Below, one piece after another: positions 1-6,351 of a DNA stretch of 7,207 nt. The notes under the pieces were generated by a model. That model was given only the letters and a program-made list of their open reading frames with translations. It made no database searches and was not told the DNA's origin. Numbering within the stretch: position 1 is the stretch's first letter; every line of letters begins with the position of its first letter. A program made the position numbers and the translations under genes. Source of the stretch: Nitrososphaerota archaeon (GTDB lineage Archaea > Thermoproteota > Nitrososphaeria > Nitrososphaerales > Nitrosopumilaceae). The stretch lies in the NCBI GenBank assembly GCA_030624325.1, contig JAUXKJ010000012.1, positions 1 to 7,207 of the forward strand, in the 5' to 3' direction.

Positions 1-1
1 A

Positions 2-850
2 AAGGAAAAAGGCAAAAAAACAGAAGCTGCCATAATTATAGGAGCAGAACCAGCAACAGTTTTTTCAGCAGTTGCACCAGTACCTGAAGGGCTTGACAAG
101 TATTTGTTTGCAGGAATTACAAGAAAACAAGGCATCAAAACTGTAAAATGTAAAACAATCGACTTGGAAGTTCCTGCAAATGCCGAAATTGTTCTAGAAG
201 GTTATGTGGATCCTAACGACTTGAGAGACGAAGGACCGTTTGGTGATCATACAGGTTACTATACTCCAAAGGAGCCTTTTCCAACTTTTACCCTCACTGG
301 AATTATGCAAAGACAAAAACCAATCTATCTTACAACGATTGTTGGCAAACCGGTTTTAGAAGATGCTTACATTGGAAAAGTAATTGAGCGCTCTTTTCTT
401 CCATTGATAAGAATGTTCCATCCTGAAGTTGTCGACTTTTCAATGCCTGCTTCTGCGTGGTTCCAAGGTATGGCAATTATTTCAATTAAAAAACACTACC
501 CAGGACAAGCAAAAAAAGTCATGATGGGTTTGTGGGGAATGGGACAGCTCTCACTCACTAAAATTTTCATTGTCGTCGACGAGGACGTAAACGTGCACGA
601 TATGAATGATGTAATTTGGGCACTTACTACCAGAGCAGATCCTGCACGCGATACTTTGATTGTAGATAATGCCCCAACGGACACTTTGGATCCTGCCTCA
701 CCTCTGGTAAATTTAGGCTCCAAGCTTGGAATAGATGCAACACAAAAAACAAAAGAAGAAGGATATGAGCGAGAAATTCAAGAGTTGATAAAGTCAGATG
801 ACGCTACAAAAAAGGCCGTAGACTCTAAATGGACTAGTTTAGGCCTCTAG
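2..850 (+). CDS. ubiD: UbiD-family prenylated-FMN-dependent decarboxylase, C-terminal part (5' end cut by window edge)
   Basis: The frame is open from base 2 to a TAG stop at 848-850 and encodes 282 residues. The true start lies left of the window; a TTG at 104 is internal. The sequence follows the C-terminal part of E. coli UbiD (about 497 residues) nearly end to end. Visible blocks are GAEPATV (14-20), EIVLEGY (62-68), EGPFGDHTGYY (77-87), KKVMMG (171-176), NDVIW (202-206) followed by TTRADPARD (209-217), and GSKLGIDAT (239-247). The Glu-rich segments at 62-87 belong to the UbiD fold that surrounds the prenylated-FMN cofactor. The family performs reversible, non-oxidative decarboxylation of aromatic or unsaturated acids in the cytoplasm and needs a UbiX flavin prenyltransferase, which is not in this window. 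The neighbour mqnC suggests a role in menaquinone synthesis, removing the ring carboxylate (an MqnL-like role). That substrate is inferred. A ubiquinone-type or other UbiD role cannot be excluded. The coding end overlaps the convergent mqnC end. Confidence 0.94.
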   Translation, partial: KEKGKKTEAAIIIGAEPATVFSAVAPVPEGLDKYLFAGITRKQGIKTVKCKTIDLEVPANAEIVLEGYVDPNDLRDEGPFGDHTGYYTPKEPFPTFTLTGIMQRQKPIYLTTIVGKPVLEDAYIGKVIERSFLPLIRMFHPEVVDFSMPASAWFQGMAIISIKKHYPGQAKKVMMGLWGMGQLSLTKIFIVVDEDVNVHDMNDVIWALTTRADPARDTLIVDNAPTDTLDPASPLVNLGSKLGIDATQKTKEEGYEREIQELIKSDDATKKAVDSKWTSLGL

Positions 851-1965
851 TGAAGGCAAACAGTTTGGTAAAAGTTGTCTCTCTCTTCTACCTGATAACC
901 AATTTGGTTAATTGAATCAATAATAATTTTATCAGTTAACTCTGTCGACCTTGCTCCAGTACAAGAAACTACCTCTTCTCCAATGAGCGTTCCACCAAAG
1001 TCATCTGCGCCATACTGCAAAGCTAATTGGGCCATTCCAATGCCATTTGTTAACCATGAGGATTGTATGTGTGAAATCAAACCATCAAACATCAGTCTAG
1101 AAATTGCAATCATCTTTAATAGATGCAAACCTCCAGCGCCAAAGGTAACAACATTTTCTTTTTGCATCAATGTATTGTTTGGCTCAAAGCTCCACGGAAT
1201 AAAGGCCATAAAACCATGAGTTTTTTCTTGAAGTTTCATGATTTTTAGAAAATGTTCTGCAAGGTCCTGAGTAGATTCTACATGACCGTACATCAAGGTA
1301 GCTGATGCAGGCAGTCCAAGAGAATGAGATTCTTCCATTATTCTAATCCATTCATCACTAGAAATTTTCTTTGGGCTGATAATTTCTTTTACAGAATCAA
1401 CCAAAACCTCTGCACCAGCACCAGGAATTGATTGCAAACCCGCATCTTTAAGACGCGACAAGATTTCTTTTGTAGATGATTTTTCTACACGAGCAATCAT
1501 GTCAATTTCAGAGGTAGACAAACCATGCACCCCAACTTTTGGAAACTTTGCTCTAATCATTTTAAATGCATCCTCATAATATTCTACTCCTAAATCTGGA
1601 TTATGACCTCCCTGAAACAGAACTTGTCTAATCTTAAACATGTCCCATGCAGCCTTTACTCTAGCCTCAATTTTATCAAGTGACAAAGTATAAGATTCAT
1701 CATCTCCCGGTGGTCGATAAAATGCACAAAACTTGCAGTCAGTAATGCAAACATTAGTGTAATTCAAAATAATATTATTAACAAAGGTGGCTTTTTTTCC
1801 AAATTGTTTTCGTGTCAAGTGACCAGCTGTTAATCCCATTAGATGAACATCGTCGGATTCAAACAATCTTTTACAGTCGTTTAAATCGGGTCGTTTTCCA
1901 TCAAGAGAATTTTCAAGGATGTCACCGATTTGACTTGAATGAATCTGCTCTGTAATTTGGCTCAA
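847..1965 (-). CDS. mqnC: Radical-SAM cyclic dehypoxanthine futalosine synthase MqnC
   Basis: This 372-residue protein is predicted to cyclise dehypoxanthine futalosine with a 5'-deoxyadenosyl radical, a middle step of the futalosine route from chorismate to menaquinone. The radical-SAM cluster motif CxxxCxxC is at Cys73, Cys77 and Cys80, inside NYTNVCITDCKFCAFYR. Other family signatures are FQGGHNPDLG (117-126), a GVHGLS segment (145-150), SIPGAGAEVLVD (179-190), GLPASATLMYGHVE (217-230), FIPWSFEPNNT (255-265) and the C-terminal block around GGTLIGEEVV (324-333). These fit MqnC better than the related MqnE or CofH. Length is normal for the family. The start is a TTG at 1965: no ATG, GTG or other TTG occurs in frame between the upstream stop (1987-1989) and the conserved region, and the first internal Met is residue 43, inside the conserved N-terminus. 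No Shine-Dalgarno site precedes it. The gene is divergent from the aro operon and convergent with the ubiD homologue, with a 4-bp overlap. Confidence 0.93.
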   Translation of the reverse strand: MSQITEQIHSSQIGDILENSLDGKRPDLNDCKRLFESDDVHLMGLTAGHLTRKQFGKKATFVNNIILNYTNVCITDCKFCAFYRPPGDDESYTLSLDKIEARVKAAWDMFKIRQVLFQGGHNPDLGVEYYEDAFKMIRAKFPKVGVHGLSTSEIDMIARVEKSSTKEILSRLKDAGLQSIPGAGAEVLVDSVKEIISPKKISSDEWIRIMEESHSLGLPASATLMYGHVESTQDLAEHFLKIMKLQEKTHGFMAFIPWSFEPNNTLMQKENVVTFGAGGLHLLKMIAISRLMFDGLISHIQSSWLTNGIGMAQLALQYGADDFGGTLIGEEVVSCTGARSTELTDKIIIDSINQIGYQVEERDNFYQTVCLH

Positions 1966-1976
1966 TTGACTTGAAT
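1930..1976. repeat. Two 11-bp direct repeats flanking the mqnC start
   Basis: TTGACTTGAAT occurs exactly at 1930-1940 and again at 1966-1976, with a 36-bp period. One copy lies within the first codons of mqnC and the other lies immediately upstream of its TTG start. The period is a multiple of three, so on the minus strand both copies are read in the same frame (Ser-Ser-Gln in the coding copy). The repeat itself is certain. Whether it is a binding site, a trace of a small duplication or chance is unknown. Confidence 0.35.
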
Positions 1977-1992
1977 TTGATGATTTTTAATT

Positions 1993-2003
1993 GGTATTTA
2001 ATT
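1993..2003 (-). promoter_or_regulatory. Candidate TATA element for mqnC
   Basis: Read on the minus strand, this stretch is AATTAAATACC, which resembles an archaeal TATA box. Its centre is about 33 bp upstream of the TTG start at 1965. A transcript starting roughly 26 bp downstream of the element would have a leader of only about 6 bases, consistent with no ribosome binding site. A second AT-rich stretch nearer the gene (1983-1992) is a weaker alternative because it would lie too close. This is inferred from spacing and composition only, in a very AT-rich region. Confidence 0.3.
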
Positions 2004-2033
2004 CTTGAGAGGAAAATTAGTAATTTACTTGAG
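2004..2033. repeat. Direct CTTGAG pair enclosing a 13-bp palindrome in the divergent intergenic region
   Basis: CTTGAG stands at 2004-2009 and 2028-2033. Between them, 2014-2026 is the perfect palindrome AAATTAGTAATTT with a single central G. The unit sits between mqnC and the aro operon, upstream of the candidate TATA elements of both directions. That placement would suit an operator or activator site. The base composition is so AT-rich that a chance palindrome of this size is quite possible, so the regulatory reading is weak. Confidence 0.25.
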
Positions 2034-2079
2034 TTTATTTGATTTGATAAAGAATGATTCGAGAAAAGAGTTCACGTTA

Positions 2080-2087
2080 TTTTTAAG
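2080..2087 (+). promoter_or_regulatory. Candidate TATA element for the aro operon
   Basis: TTTTTAAG is the best-placed TATA-like stretch for the rightward operon. Its centre is about 27 bp upstream of the ATG at 2111, the spacing expected for a leaderless transcript starting there. It is too close (about 15 bp) to serve the ATG at 2099. A second AT-rich stretch around 2034-2040 would instead give a leader of roughly 35 bases to the 2099 start. Position-based inference only. Confidence 0.3.
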
Positions 2088-2098
2088 TAAGGTACAGA

Positions 2099-2899
2099 AT
2101 GAGATCCAACATGGTTTCTGGTCATCAAATTAGATTAAACCGTATTCTCCTAGATGGAAAGATGCTTTGCATCCCTATGGATCATGGAATATCAAATGGT
2201 CCTATAGAGGGTCTTGAAGATCCTCACTCTGTTATTTACAAATGTGAAAATCACGGTTTAACAAGTGTAATTATTAACAAAGGAATTCTCAAAACAATGC
2301 CAAGACCAACAAAGGTAGGCTTGTTAGTACATTTTTCTGGAAGCACCTCTCTTTCAACTTCTCCAAATCGTAAGATGCTAACTGGAACTGTTGAAGAAGC
2401 AATTCGTCTAGGCGCTGATGGGGTTTCCCTTCACATCAATATTGGAGGAAAGGAGGAACCCGAGATGTTAGAACAGCTTGGATCAATTTCAGAACAATGT
2501 CACAAATGGAATATGCCACTATTAGCAATGATGTATCCTCGAGGAGAAAAGATCAAAGACCCACACGACCCTGAAATTGTTGCACATGTAGCACGAATAG
2601 GAGCAGACTGTGGTGCAGATATTGTCAAGACAGTTTACACTGGCGATATTGACTCTTTTTCAAAGGTTGTCAGAGGTACTCCAGTACCAATTGTGATTGC
2701 TGGGGGACCAAAAGCAAAAACTGATTTAGACATATTGAAGATGACCGAGGACGCCATGAAAGCCGGAGCTAAAGGAATTACTTATGGAAGAAATATCTTT
2801 GCTCATAAAACCCCAGAACTAATGGTACAAGCATTAGCTGAAATAATATTCAGAAATGAAACTGCACAGGAAGCAGCAAAAAAAATTGGCAAAAAGTAG
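2099..2899 (+). CDS. aroA': 2-amino-3,7-dideoxy-D-threo-hept-6-ulosonate (ADH) synthase, archaeal AroA'
   Basis: First enzyme of the archaeal route to dehydroquinate. It joins L-aspartate semialdehyde with 6-deoxy-5-ketofructose 1-phosphate to form ADH, replacing DAHP synthase. The 266-residue protein is a class I aldolase-type TIM barrel collinear with the characterised M. jannaschii enzyme (MJ0400, about 273 residues). Seen motifs are [11 protein letters not shown] (25-35), [12 protein letters not shown] (106-117), MMYPRG (144-149), [12 protein letters not shown] (172-183) and IAGGPK (200-205), ending with GRNIF (230-234). Lys177 matches the Schiff-base lysine of the family; Asp28 and Tyr146 match the other active-site residues. 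Such proteins are often mislabelled fructose-bisphosphate aldolase. Two starts are possible. ATG 2099 has AGGT five bases upstream; ATG 2111 (residue 5) fits a leaderless transcript. Either leaves the conserved part intact. The stop overlaps the start region of aroB'. Confidence 0.93.
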   Translation: MRSNMVSGHQIRLNRILLDGKMLCIPMDHGISNGPIEGLEDPHSVIYKCENHGLTSVIINKGILKTMPRPTKVGLLVHFSGSTSLSTSPNRKMLTGTVEEAIRLGADGVSLHINIGGKEEPEMLEQLGSISEQCHKWNMPLLAMMYPRGEKIKDPHDPEIVAHVARIGADCGADIVKTVYTGDIDSFSKVVRGTPVPIVIAGGPKAKTDLDILKMTEDAMKAGAKGITYGRNIFAHKTPELMVQALAEIIFRNETAQEAAKKIGKK

Positions 2900-3947
2900 A
2901 GAATTAATTATTGCACCAAAAGTTGCAAAAAGTCACCTTAGCAAATTTCTTGCCGAGTTAAAAAATGAAGGAATCAATATAGTGTATCTTGATCCTAAAC
3001 GCCTTGGTAAAACAAAAACAAAGCTAGCAACTCTGTATCCATCAACTGCAGCAAAATACGTAATTCTTGATAAAGATGTTTCATCAAAACCTAAAGGAAA
3101 AAAGATTGGGAAGAAAATCAAGGTTTTATCTAACAAAGACATTGATAAGATCTTTACATCTGCAAAAAAAGGTCTTGATTTTGTAATAGTAGAGGTAAAA
3201 GATTGGAAAATAATTCCACTAGAGAATATCATTGCAAAGTTGCATAAAATTCATACAAAAATCTTTGTTTTAGCAAGAAATCCTGAAGAGGTACGCAAGA
3301 TGTTTTCCATACTTGAGGTTGGTGTTGATGGAGTAATTTACAATACATCTTCAATTAATGAAGTTAAAGAAGCGCTAATTTATCTTGGCACAAAAAGTTT
3401 TGATCTAAAAACTGGAAAAATTATTGACATAAAACCAGTGGGAGATGGTGAAAGAGTTTGTGTTGATACTGCATCAATGTTACATAGAGGTGAGGGAATG
3501 TTAATTGGAAATCGTGCTAACTTCATGTTCTTAGTTCATAACGAATCGGTAGGATCATCATTTACTTCTCCAAGACCTTTTAGAGTAAATGCAGGCGCAG
3601 TTCATTGTTACACCTTAAGCCCCGATGGAAAAACAAAATATCTTTCTGAAATTGAAACAGGTTCAGAAGTATTAGTTCTTGACTCTAAAGGCAAAGCACG
3701 AAGAGCAACTGTTGGAAGATCAAAAATAGAAAGAAGGCCAATGCTCATGATTAAAGCAAAAGCAGGTGATGAAGTAGGAGGAATAATTGCACAAGATGCT
3801 GAAACTATTCGGTTTGTCAGATCAAACGGCCATCTTGTATCAGTTACACATCTAAAGAAAGGAGACTCAGTACTAGTGTATTCAAAACCAGCTACTGGTA
3901 GACATTTTGGGATGGAAGTCTCAGACGAATATATTCTTGAAAAATAA
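2886..3947 (+). CDS. aroB': 3-dehydroquinate synthase II, archaeal AroB'
   Basis: Performs the NAD-dependent oxidative deamination and cyclisation of ADH to 3-dehydroquinate, the second step of the archaeal pathway, and is unrelated to bacterial AroB. With a TTG start at 2886 it has 353 residues. It matches the M. jannaschii enzyme (MJ1249) over its whole C-terminal two thirds. Clear blocks are DWKIIPLENI (106-115), VGVDGVIYN (145-153), PVGDGERVCVDT (184-195), GEGMLIG (202-208), RPFRVNAGAVHCY (230-242) and GRHFGM (338-343). The frame is open to an ATG at 2856, which would add ten residues, but these are mostly Lys, Arg and Gln and merely read through the conserved aroA' C-terminus in another frame. 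I prefer TTG 2886, which overlaps aroA' by 14 bases. An AGGAAG at 2868-2873 is a possible, rather distant, ribosome site. A Lys-rich stretch at about 65-80 looks like a lineage-specific loop. Confidence 0.93.
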   Translation: MAKSRELIIAPKVAKSHLSKFLAELKNEGINIVYLDPKRLGKTKTKLATLYPSTAAKYVILDKDVSSKPKGKKIGKKIKVLSNKDIDKIFTSAKKGLDFVIVEVKDWKIIPLENIIAKLHKIHTKIFVLARNPEEVRKMFSILEVGVDGVIYNTSSINEVKEALIYLGTKSFDLKTGKIIDIKPVGDGERVCVDTASMLHRGEGMLIGNRANFMFLVHNESVGSSFTSPRPFRVNAGAVHCYTLSPDGKTKYLSEIETGSEVLVLDSKGKARRATVGRSKIERRPMLMIKAKAGDEVGGIIAQDAETIRFVRSNGHLVSVTHLKKGDSVLVYSKPATGRHFGMEVSDEYILEK

Positions 3948-3950
3948 AAA

Positions 3951-4616
3951 ATGCATTACAAAACTTGTGTCTCTATAGCTGAAAAAACTCCAAAAAAGCT
4001 TGATTCAGTCTTAAACAAAGCTATAAAAAAATCAGATTATGCAGAATTACGACTTGATTTTTTAAAACCATCCCAAGTTCCAGAGGCTTTAGAATTAGCT
4101 AGTAAAAATCTGAATAGATGTGTATGCACACTTAGACCCAAATCTGAAGGTGGGAAGTTTACTGGAAACGAAAAAGAACGCATTTCCATTCTAAAATTAA
4201 TCTCAGAGTATAAACCATTTTTGTTAGACGTAGAGTTTAACACGTTACGAAAAAACAAATCATTGAATAATTATATTAAAAAAACTAAAACTGTAATATT
4301 AGTTTCATGGCACGATTTCAAAAAAACGCCTCCTTCGTCTTCCTTAAATAAAATGCTAAAACAAATGAAAAAGCTTTCAACAAATGTAAAAATTGTTACT
4401 AGTGCAAAATCAAGTAATGACTCTTCACGAATATTAGCGCTTTACAACAATTCAAACAAAACAAAGCTCATAGCCTTTGCAATGGGAGAATACGGAAAAA
4501 TTTCTAGGATCCTTTGCCTGTACTTGGGTAGTCCTTTTACCTATGTTTCTTTAGGAAAGCCGGTTGCACCGGGTCAGTTTAGTTTGCATGAAGTAAAATC
4601 AATTGTGAATTTTTAG
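3951..4616 (+). CDS. aroD: 3-dehydroquinate dehydratase, type I (AroD)
   Basis: Converts 3-dehydroquinate to 3-dehydroshikimate through a Schiff-base intermediate. The 221 residues form a compact version of the type I fold (E. coli AroD has about 252). The active-site set is complete and evenly spaced compared with E. coli: Glu32 and Arg34 in AELRLDFL, Arg62 and Glu66 in TLRPKSEGG, His121 in SWHDF, the Schiff-base Lys147 in NVKIVTSAK, Arg186 in GKISR, and Gln209 in PVAPGQF. The His-Lys spacing is 26 residues and the Arg-Gln spacing 23, as in the bacterial enzyme. Its ATG lies three bases after the aroB' stop in an A-rich run with no Shine-Dalgarno site, which suggests translation coupled to aroB'. 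The protein is rich in Lys, Ser and Asn, as expected for an AT-rich genome. Confidence 0.93.
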   Translation: MHYKTCVSIAEKTPKKLDSVLNKAIKKSDYAELRLDFLKPSQVPEALELASKNLNRCVCTLRPKSEGGKFTGNEKERISILKLISEYKPFLLDVEFNTLRKNKSLNNYIKKTKTVILVSWHDFKKTPPSSSLNKMLKQMKKLSTNVKIVTSAKSSNDSSRILALYNNSNKTKLIAFAMGEYGKISRILCLYLGSPFTYVSLGKPVAPGQFSLHEVKSIVNF

Positions 4617-4642
4617 CAAAGATAAGAAGATTCCGATTGTAA

Positions 4643-4651
4643 GCTTATATC
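4643..4651 (+). promoter_or_regulatory. Candidate internal promoter (TATA element) for a leaderless aroE transcript
   Basis: The 58-bp gap between aroD and aroE is the only real gap in the operon. It holds GCTTATATC, with CTTATATC centred about 27 bp upstream of the aroE ATG at 4675. An A-containing stretch (TGTAAG) lies immediately upstream where a BRE would be. Archaeal transcription starts about 26 bp after the TATA centre, which would put the first transcribed base at or next to the ATG. The bases just before the ATG contain no Shine-Dalgarno sequence, which fits a leaderless message. Confidence 0.45.
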
Positions 4652-4674
4652 AATCGTTTATTTGAAAAAAACCT

Positions 4675-5496
4675 ATGACTAAAACTTTTGCAGTAATTGG
4701 CGATCCTATTGATCATTCTCTTTCACCAAGCATTCACAATGCAGCGTTTAAGGATTTAGGACTTGATTGTACTTACATAGCGTATAAAATTCCAAGAGGA
4801 GAGTTAGCTGAAGGTATTGATGCCTTGAAAAAAATAAAAATTGATGGATTCAACGTTACCATCCCTCACAAAGTTGAGATGGTAAGATTTCTTGATAGAT
4901 TAGATGAAGATTGTAGTGTTATAGGCGCAACAAACACAGTCATAAATGACAATGGAAAATTAAAAGGATACAACACAGACATGGATGGATTTCTTGACCC
5001 AATCAGAAAAAGGAGTCTAACCATCAAAGATTCAAAGGTATTATTGCTTGGAGCAGGAGGTGCTGCTAGAGCAATAATTGCAGGATTTGCAAAAGAAAAA
5101 GCTGAAAGCATTACTATTGCTAATAGAACCAAACAAAACGCTAACACAATTGTTCAGTTTGCAAATAAAATTGGGATTAAAGCAACTTCATTAACATTAG
5201 ATGAAGTTGGTGAAACTACATCAAAATATGATTATATTGTAAATGCAACTTCAGTTGGATTAAAAAATGAATCTAGTCCAATTTCCACTAAATCCATAAA
5301 TCGAGATTCAATTGTGTATGATATTGTTTACATGCCAATGAATACTGACTTGATAAAACAATCCAAAAAAAATGGAGCCACTGTGATTTATGGATATGAA
5401 ATGTTACTTGGACAAGCAGCTCGTTCGTTTAAAATTTGGCACGGTGTTGATGCACCATATGAAGCAATGAAACGAGTTCTTGTAGGAGGATTTTAA
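4675..5496 (+). CDS. aroE: Shikimate dehydrogenase (NADP-type AroE)
   Basis: Reduces 3-dehydroshikimate to shikimate with NADPH. The 273-residue protein has the full AroE pattern and normal length. The substrate domain carries SLSPSIHN (15-22), NVTIPHK (60-66) with the catalytic Lys66, GATNT (84-88), and NTDMDGF (100-106) with the partner Asp102. The Rossmann domain has the glycine loop GAGGAAR (126-132), then NRT (150-152), whose Arg151 is typical of NADP preference, and NATSVG (190-195). The closing block GYEMLLGQAARSF (240-252) holds the conserved Gln247 that contacts substrate. The ATG at 4675 begins directly at the conserved N-terminus. The gene follows a 58-bp gap with its own candidate promoter. 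Its last codons contain the ribosome binding site of aroK, whose ATG follows the TAA stop with no gap. Confidence 0.95.
   Translation: MTKTFAVIGDPIDHSLSPSIHNAAFKDLGLDCTYIAYKIPRGELAEGIDALKKIKIDGFNVTIPHKVEMVRFLDRLDEDCSVIGATNTVINDNGKLKGYNTDMDGFLDPIRKRSLTIKDSKVLLLGAGGAARAIIAGFAKEKAESITIANRTKQNANTIVQFANKIGIKATSLTLDEVGETTSKYDYIVNATSVGLKNESSPISTKSINRDSIVYDIVYMPMNTDLIKQSKKNGATVIYGYEMLLGQAARSFKIWHGVDAPYEAMKRVLVGGF
5484..5490 (+). promoter_or_regulatory. Shine-Dalgarno site of aroK, inside the end of aroE
   Basis: AGGAGGA is the strongest ribosome binding site in the window. The core GGAGG (5485-5489) ends seven bases before the aroK ATG at 5497. It is at the same time coding sequence for the last Val-Gly-Gly of AroE, so a ribosome terminating on aroE stands over the site. 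This fixes the aroK start. Confidence 0.75.
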
Positions 5497-6351
5497 ATGT
5501 CATCAGCTAAAGCGACTTTACATGGAGCTATTTCGATAGTAAATGCCATAGCAACTGGCAAAGGTGCTACTCTAGGAATATCATTAAAAACTGAAGCAAC
5601 TGTTAAAACATCAGTTGGAAAAGGCATTGTCCTAAAATTAGAAAATGGAACTTTTAGTTCACGTTTAATAAATAAAGTAGTTGAAAAAGTAGTACCCAAA
5701 AAAATTCTTAATAAAAATAAATTAGAAATTTCAATTCGTTCAGAAGTTCCTACTGGTTATGGATTGAAAAGCTCCAGCTCAACATCATCTGCAGTTGCTT
5801 TAGCATGTGCTAAACTATTCAACCCAACTTGGAGTGACCAAAAAATTCTTCTAGCAGGGGTAGAAGCATCTATTCAAACCAAAGTAAGCATCACGGGAGC
5901 ATATGATGATGCTTGTGGTTGTTATTATGGAGGATTTGTAGTAACTGACAATTATCAAAGAAAAATAATAAAATCAGAAAAAGGTCCAAAAAATTTATCT
6001 TCGGTAATTTTTATTCCAAGATCAAGAAAGCGTGGGAAAATAAAAAATCTAAAAAATCTAAGTCCTGTTTTTGAACAAGCTTGGAGACTTGCAAAAAATT
6101 CTGACTATTGGAACGCAATGGTGCTCAATGGGCTTGCTGCCTCTACCATTCTCAATTCTGACCCACAAATCATTACAGAATTGTTAGAAAGAGGAGCTTT
6201 AGGGGCGTCAATTTCAGGCAATGGACCAGCAATTGCTGCCATAGTAAAAAAAAGAGATGTACAGAATATAAAGAAGGTTTTTTCATCTCACGAAGGAAAA
6301 ACAATAGTTTCTGAGATAAATAACAAGAGAGCTGATGTTCATGAGTTGTGA
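5497..6351 (+). CDS. aroK: Shikimate kinase, archaeal GHMP-superfamily type
   Basis: Phosphorylates shikimate with ATP to shikimate 3-phosphate. This 284-residue enzyme belongs to the GHMP kinase superfamily (homoserine, mevalonate and galactokinase relatives) and is unrelated to the P-loop AroK of bacteria. Evidence is the archaeal shikimate-kinase N-terminus with NAIATGKGATLG (16-27), the GHMP ATP loop EVPTGYGLKSSSSTSSA (83-99), the segment TGAYDDACG (133-141) with a paired Asp137-Asp138, and the third GHMP motif GASISGNGPAIAA (236-248). The first block and the pathway neighbours separate it from homoserine or mevalonate kinase. The start is well fixed by a strong Shine-Dalgarno site and abutment to the aroE stop. 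The stop (TGA, 6349-6351) lies inside the beginning of aroA, giving an 11-base overlap. Confidence 0.93.
   Translation: MSSAKATLHGAISIVNAIATGKGATLGISLKTEATVKTSVGKGIVLKLENGTFSSRLINKVVEKVVPKKILNKNKLEISIRSEVPTGYGLKSSSSTSSAVALACAKLFNPTWSDQKILLAGVEASIQTKVSITGAYDDACGCYYGGFVVTDNYQRKIIKSEKGPKNLSSVIFIPRSRKRGKIKNLKNLSPVFEQAWRLAKNSDYWNAMVLNGLAASTILNSDPQIITELLERGALGASISGNGPAIAAIVKKRDVQNIKKVFSSHEGKTIVSEINNKRADVHEL

Noticed and set aside
496..723. Minus-strand open frame of 75 codons inside ubiD
   Set aside because: It lies wholly within a strongly supported coding gene, and its translation shows no recognisable domain.
808..813. Oligo-T run on the minus strand as a definite mqnC terminator
   Set aside because: Six Ts are short for an archaeal terminator and are common in this AT-rich DNA. 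It is mentioned only as a possibility.
983..1219. Plus-strand open frame of 78 codons inside mqnC
   Set aside because: It mirrors the conserved C-terminal half of mqnC, and its translation has no family signature.
2099..2899. Fructose-bisphosphate aldolase (class I, FbaB/DeoC-like) identity for this gene
   Set aside because: The fold is shared, but close agreement with the archaeal ADH synthase and its place directly before dehydroquinate synthase II favour AroA'.
2933..3232. Minus-strand open frame of 99 codons inside aroB'
   Set aside because: It is a shadow of an AT-rich coding gene. Its Ser/Phe-rich translation is what the complement of Lys- and Glu-rich codons gives.
4037..4258. Minus-strand open frame of 73 codons inside aroD
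   Set aside because: It overlaps the active-site-bearing region of aroD and has no independent support.
4866..5147. Minus-strand open frame of 93 codons, hydrophobic and membrane-like, inside aroE
   Set aside because: The hydrophobic look comes from the complement of the aroE Rossmann segment. No start signal or family match supports it.
5493..5699. Minus-strand open frame of 68 codons over the start of aroK
   Set aside because: It is opposite well-supported coding sequence and has no recognisable content.
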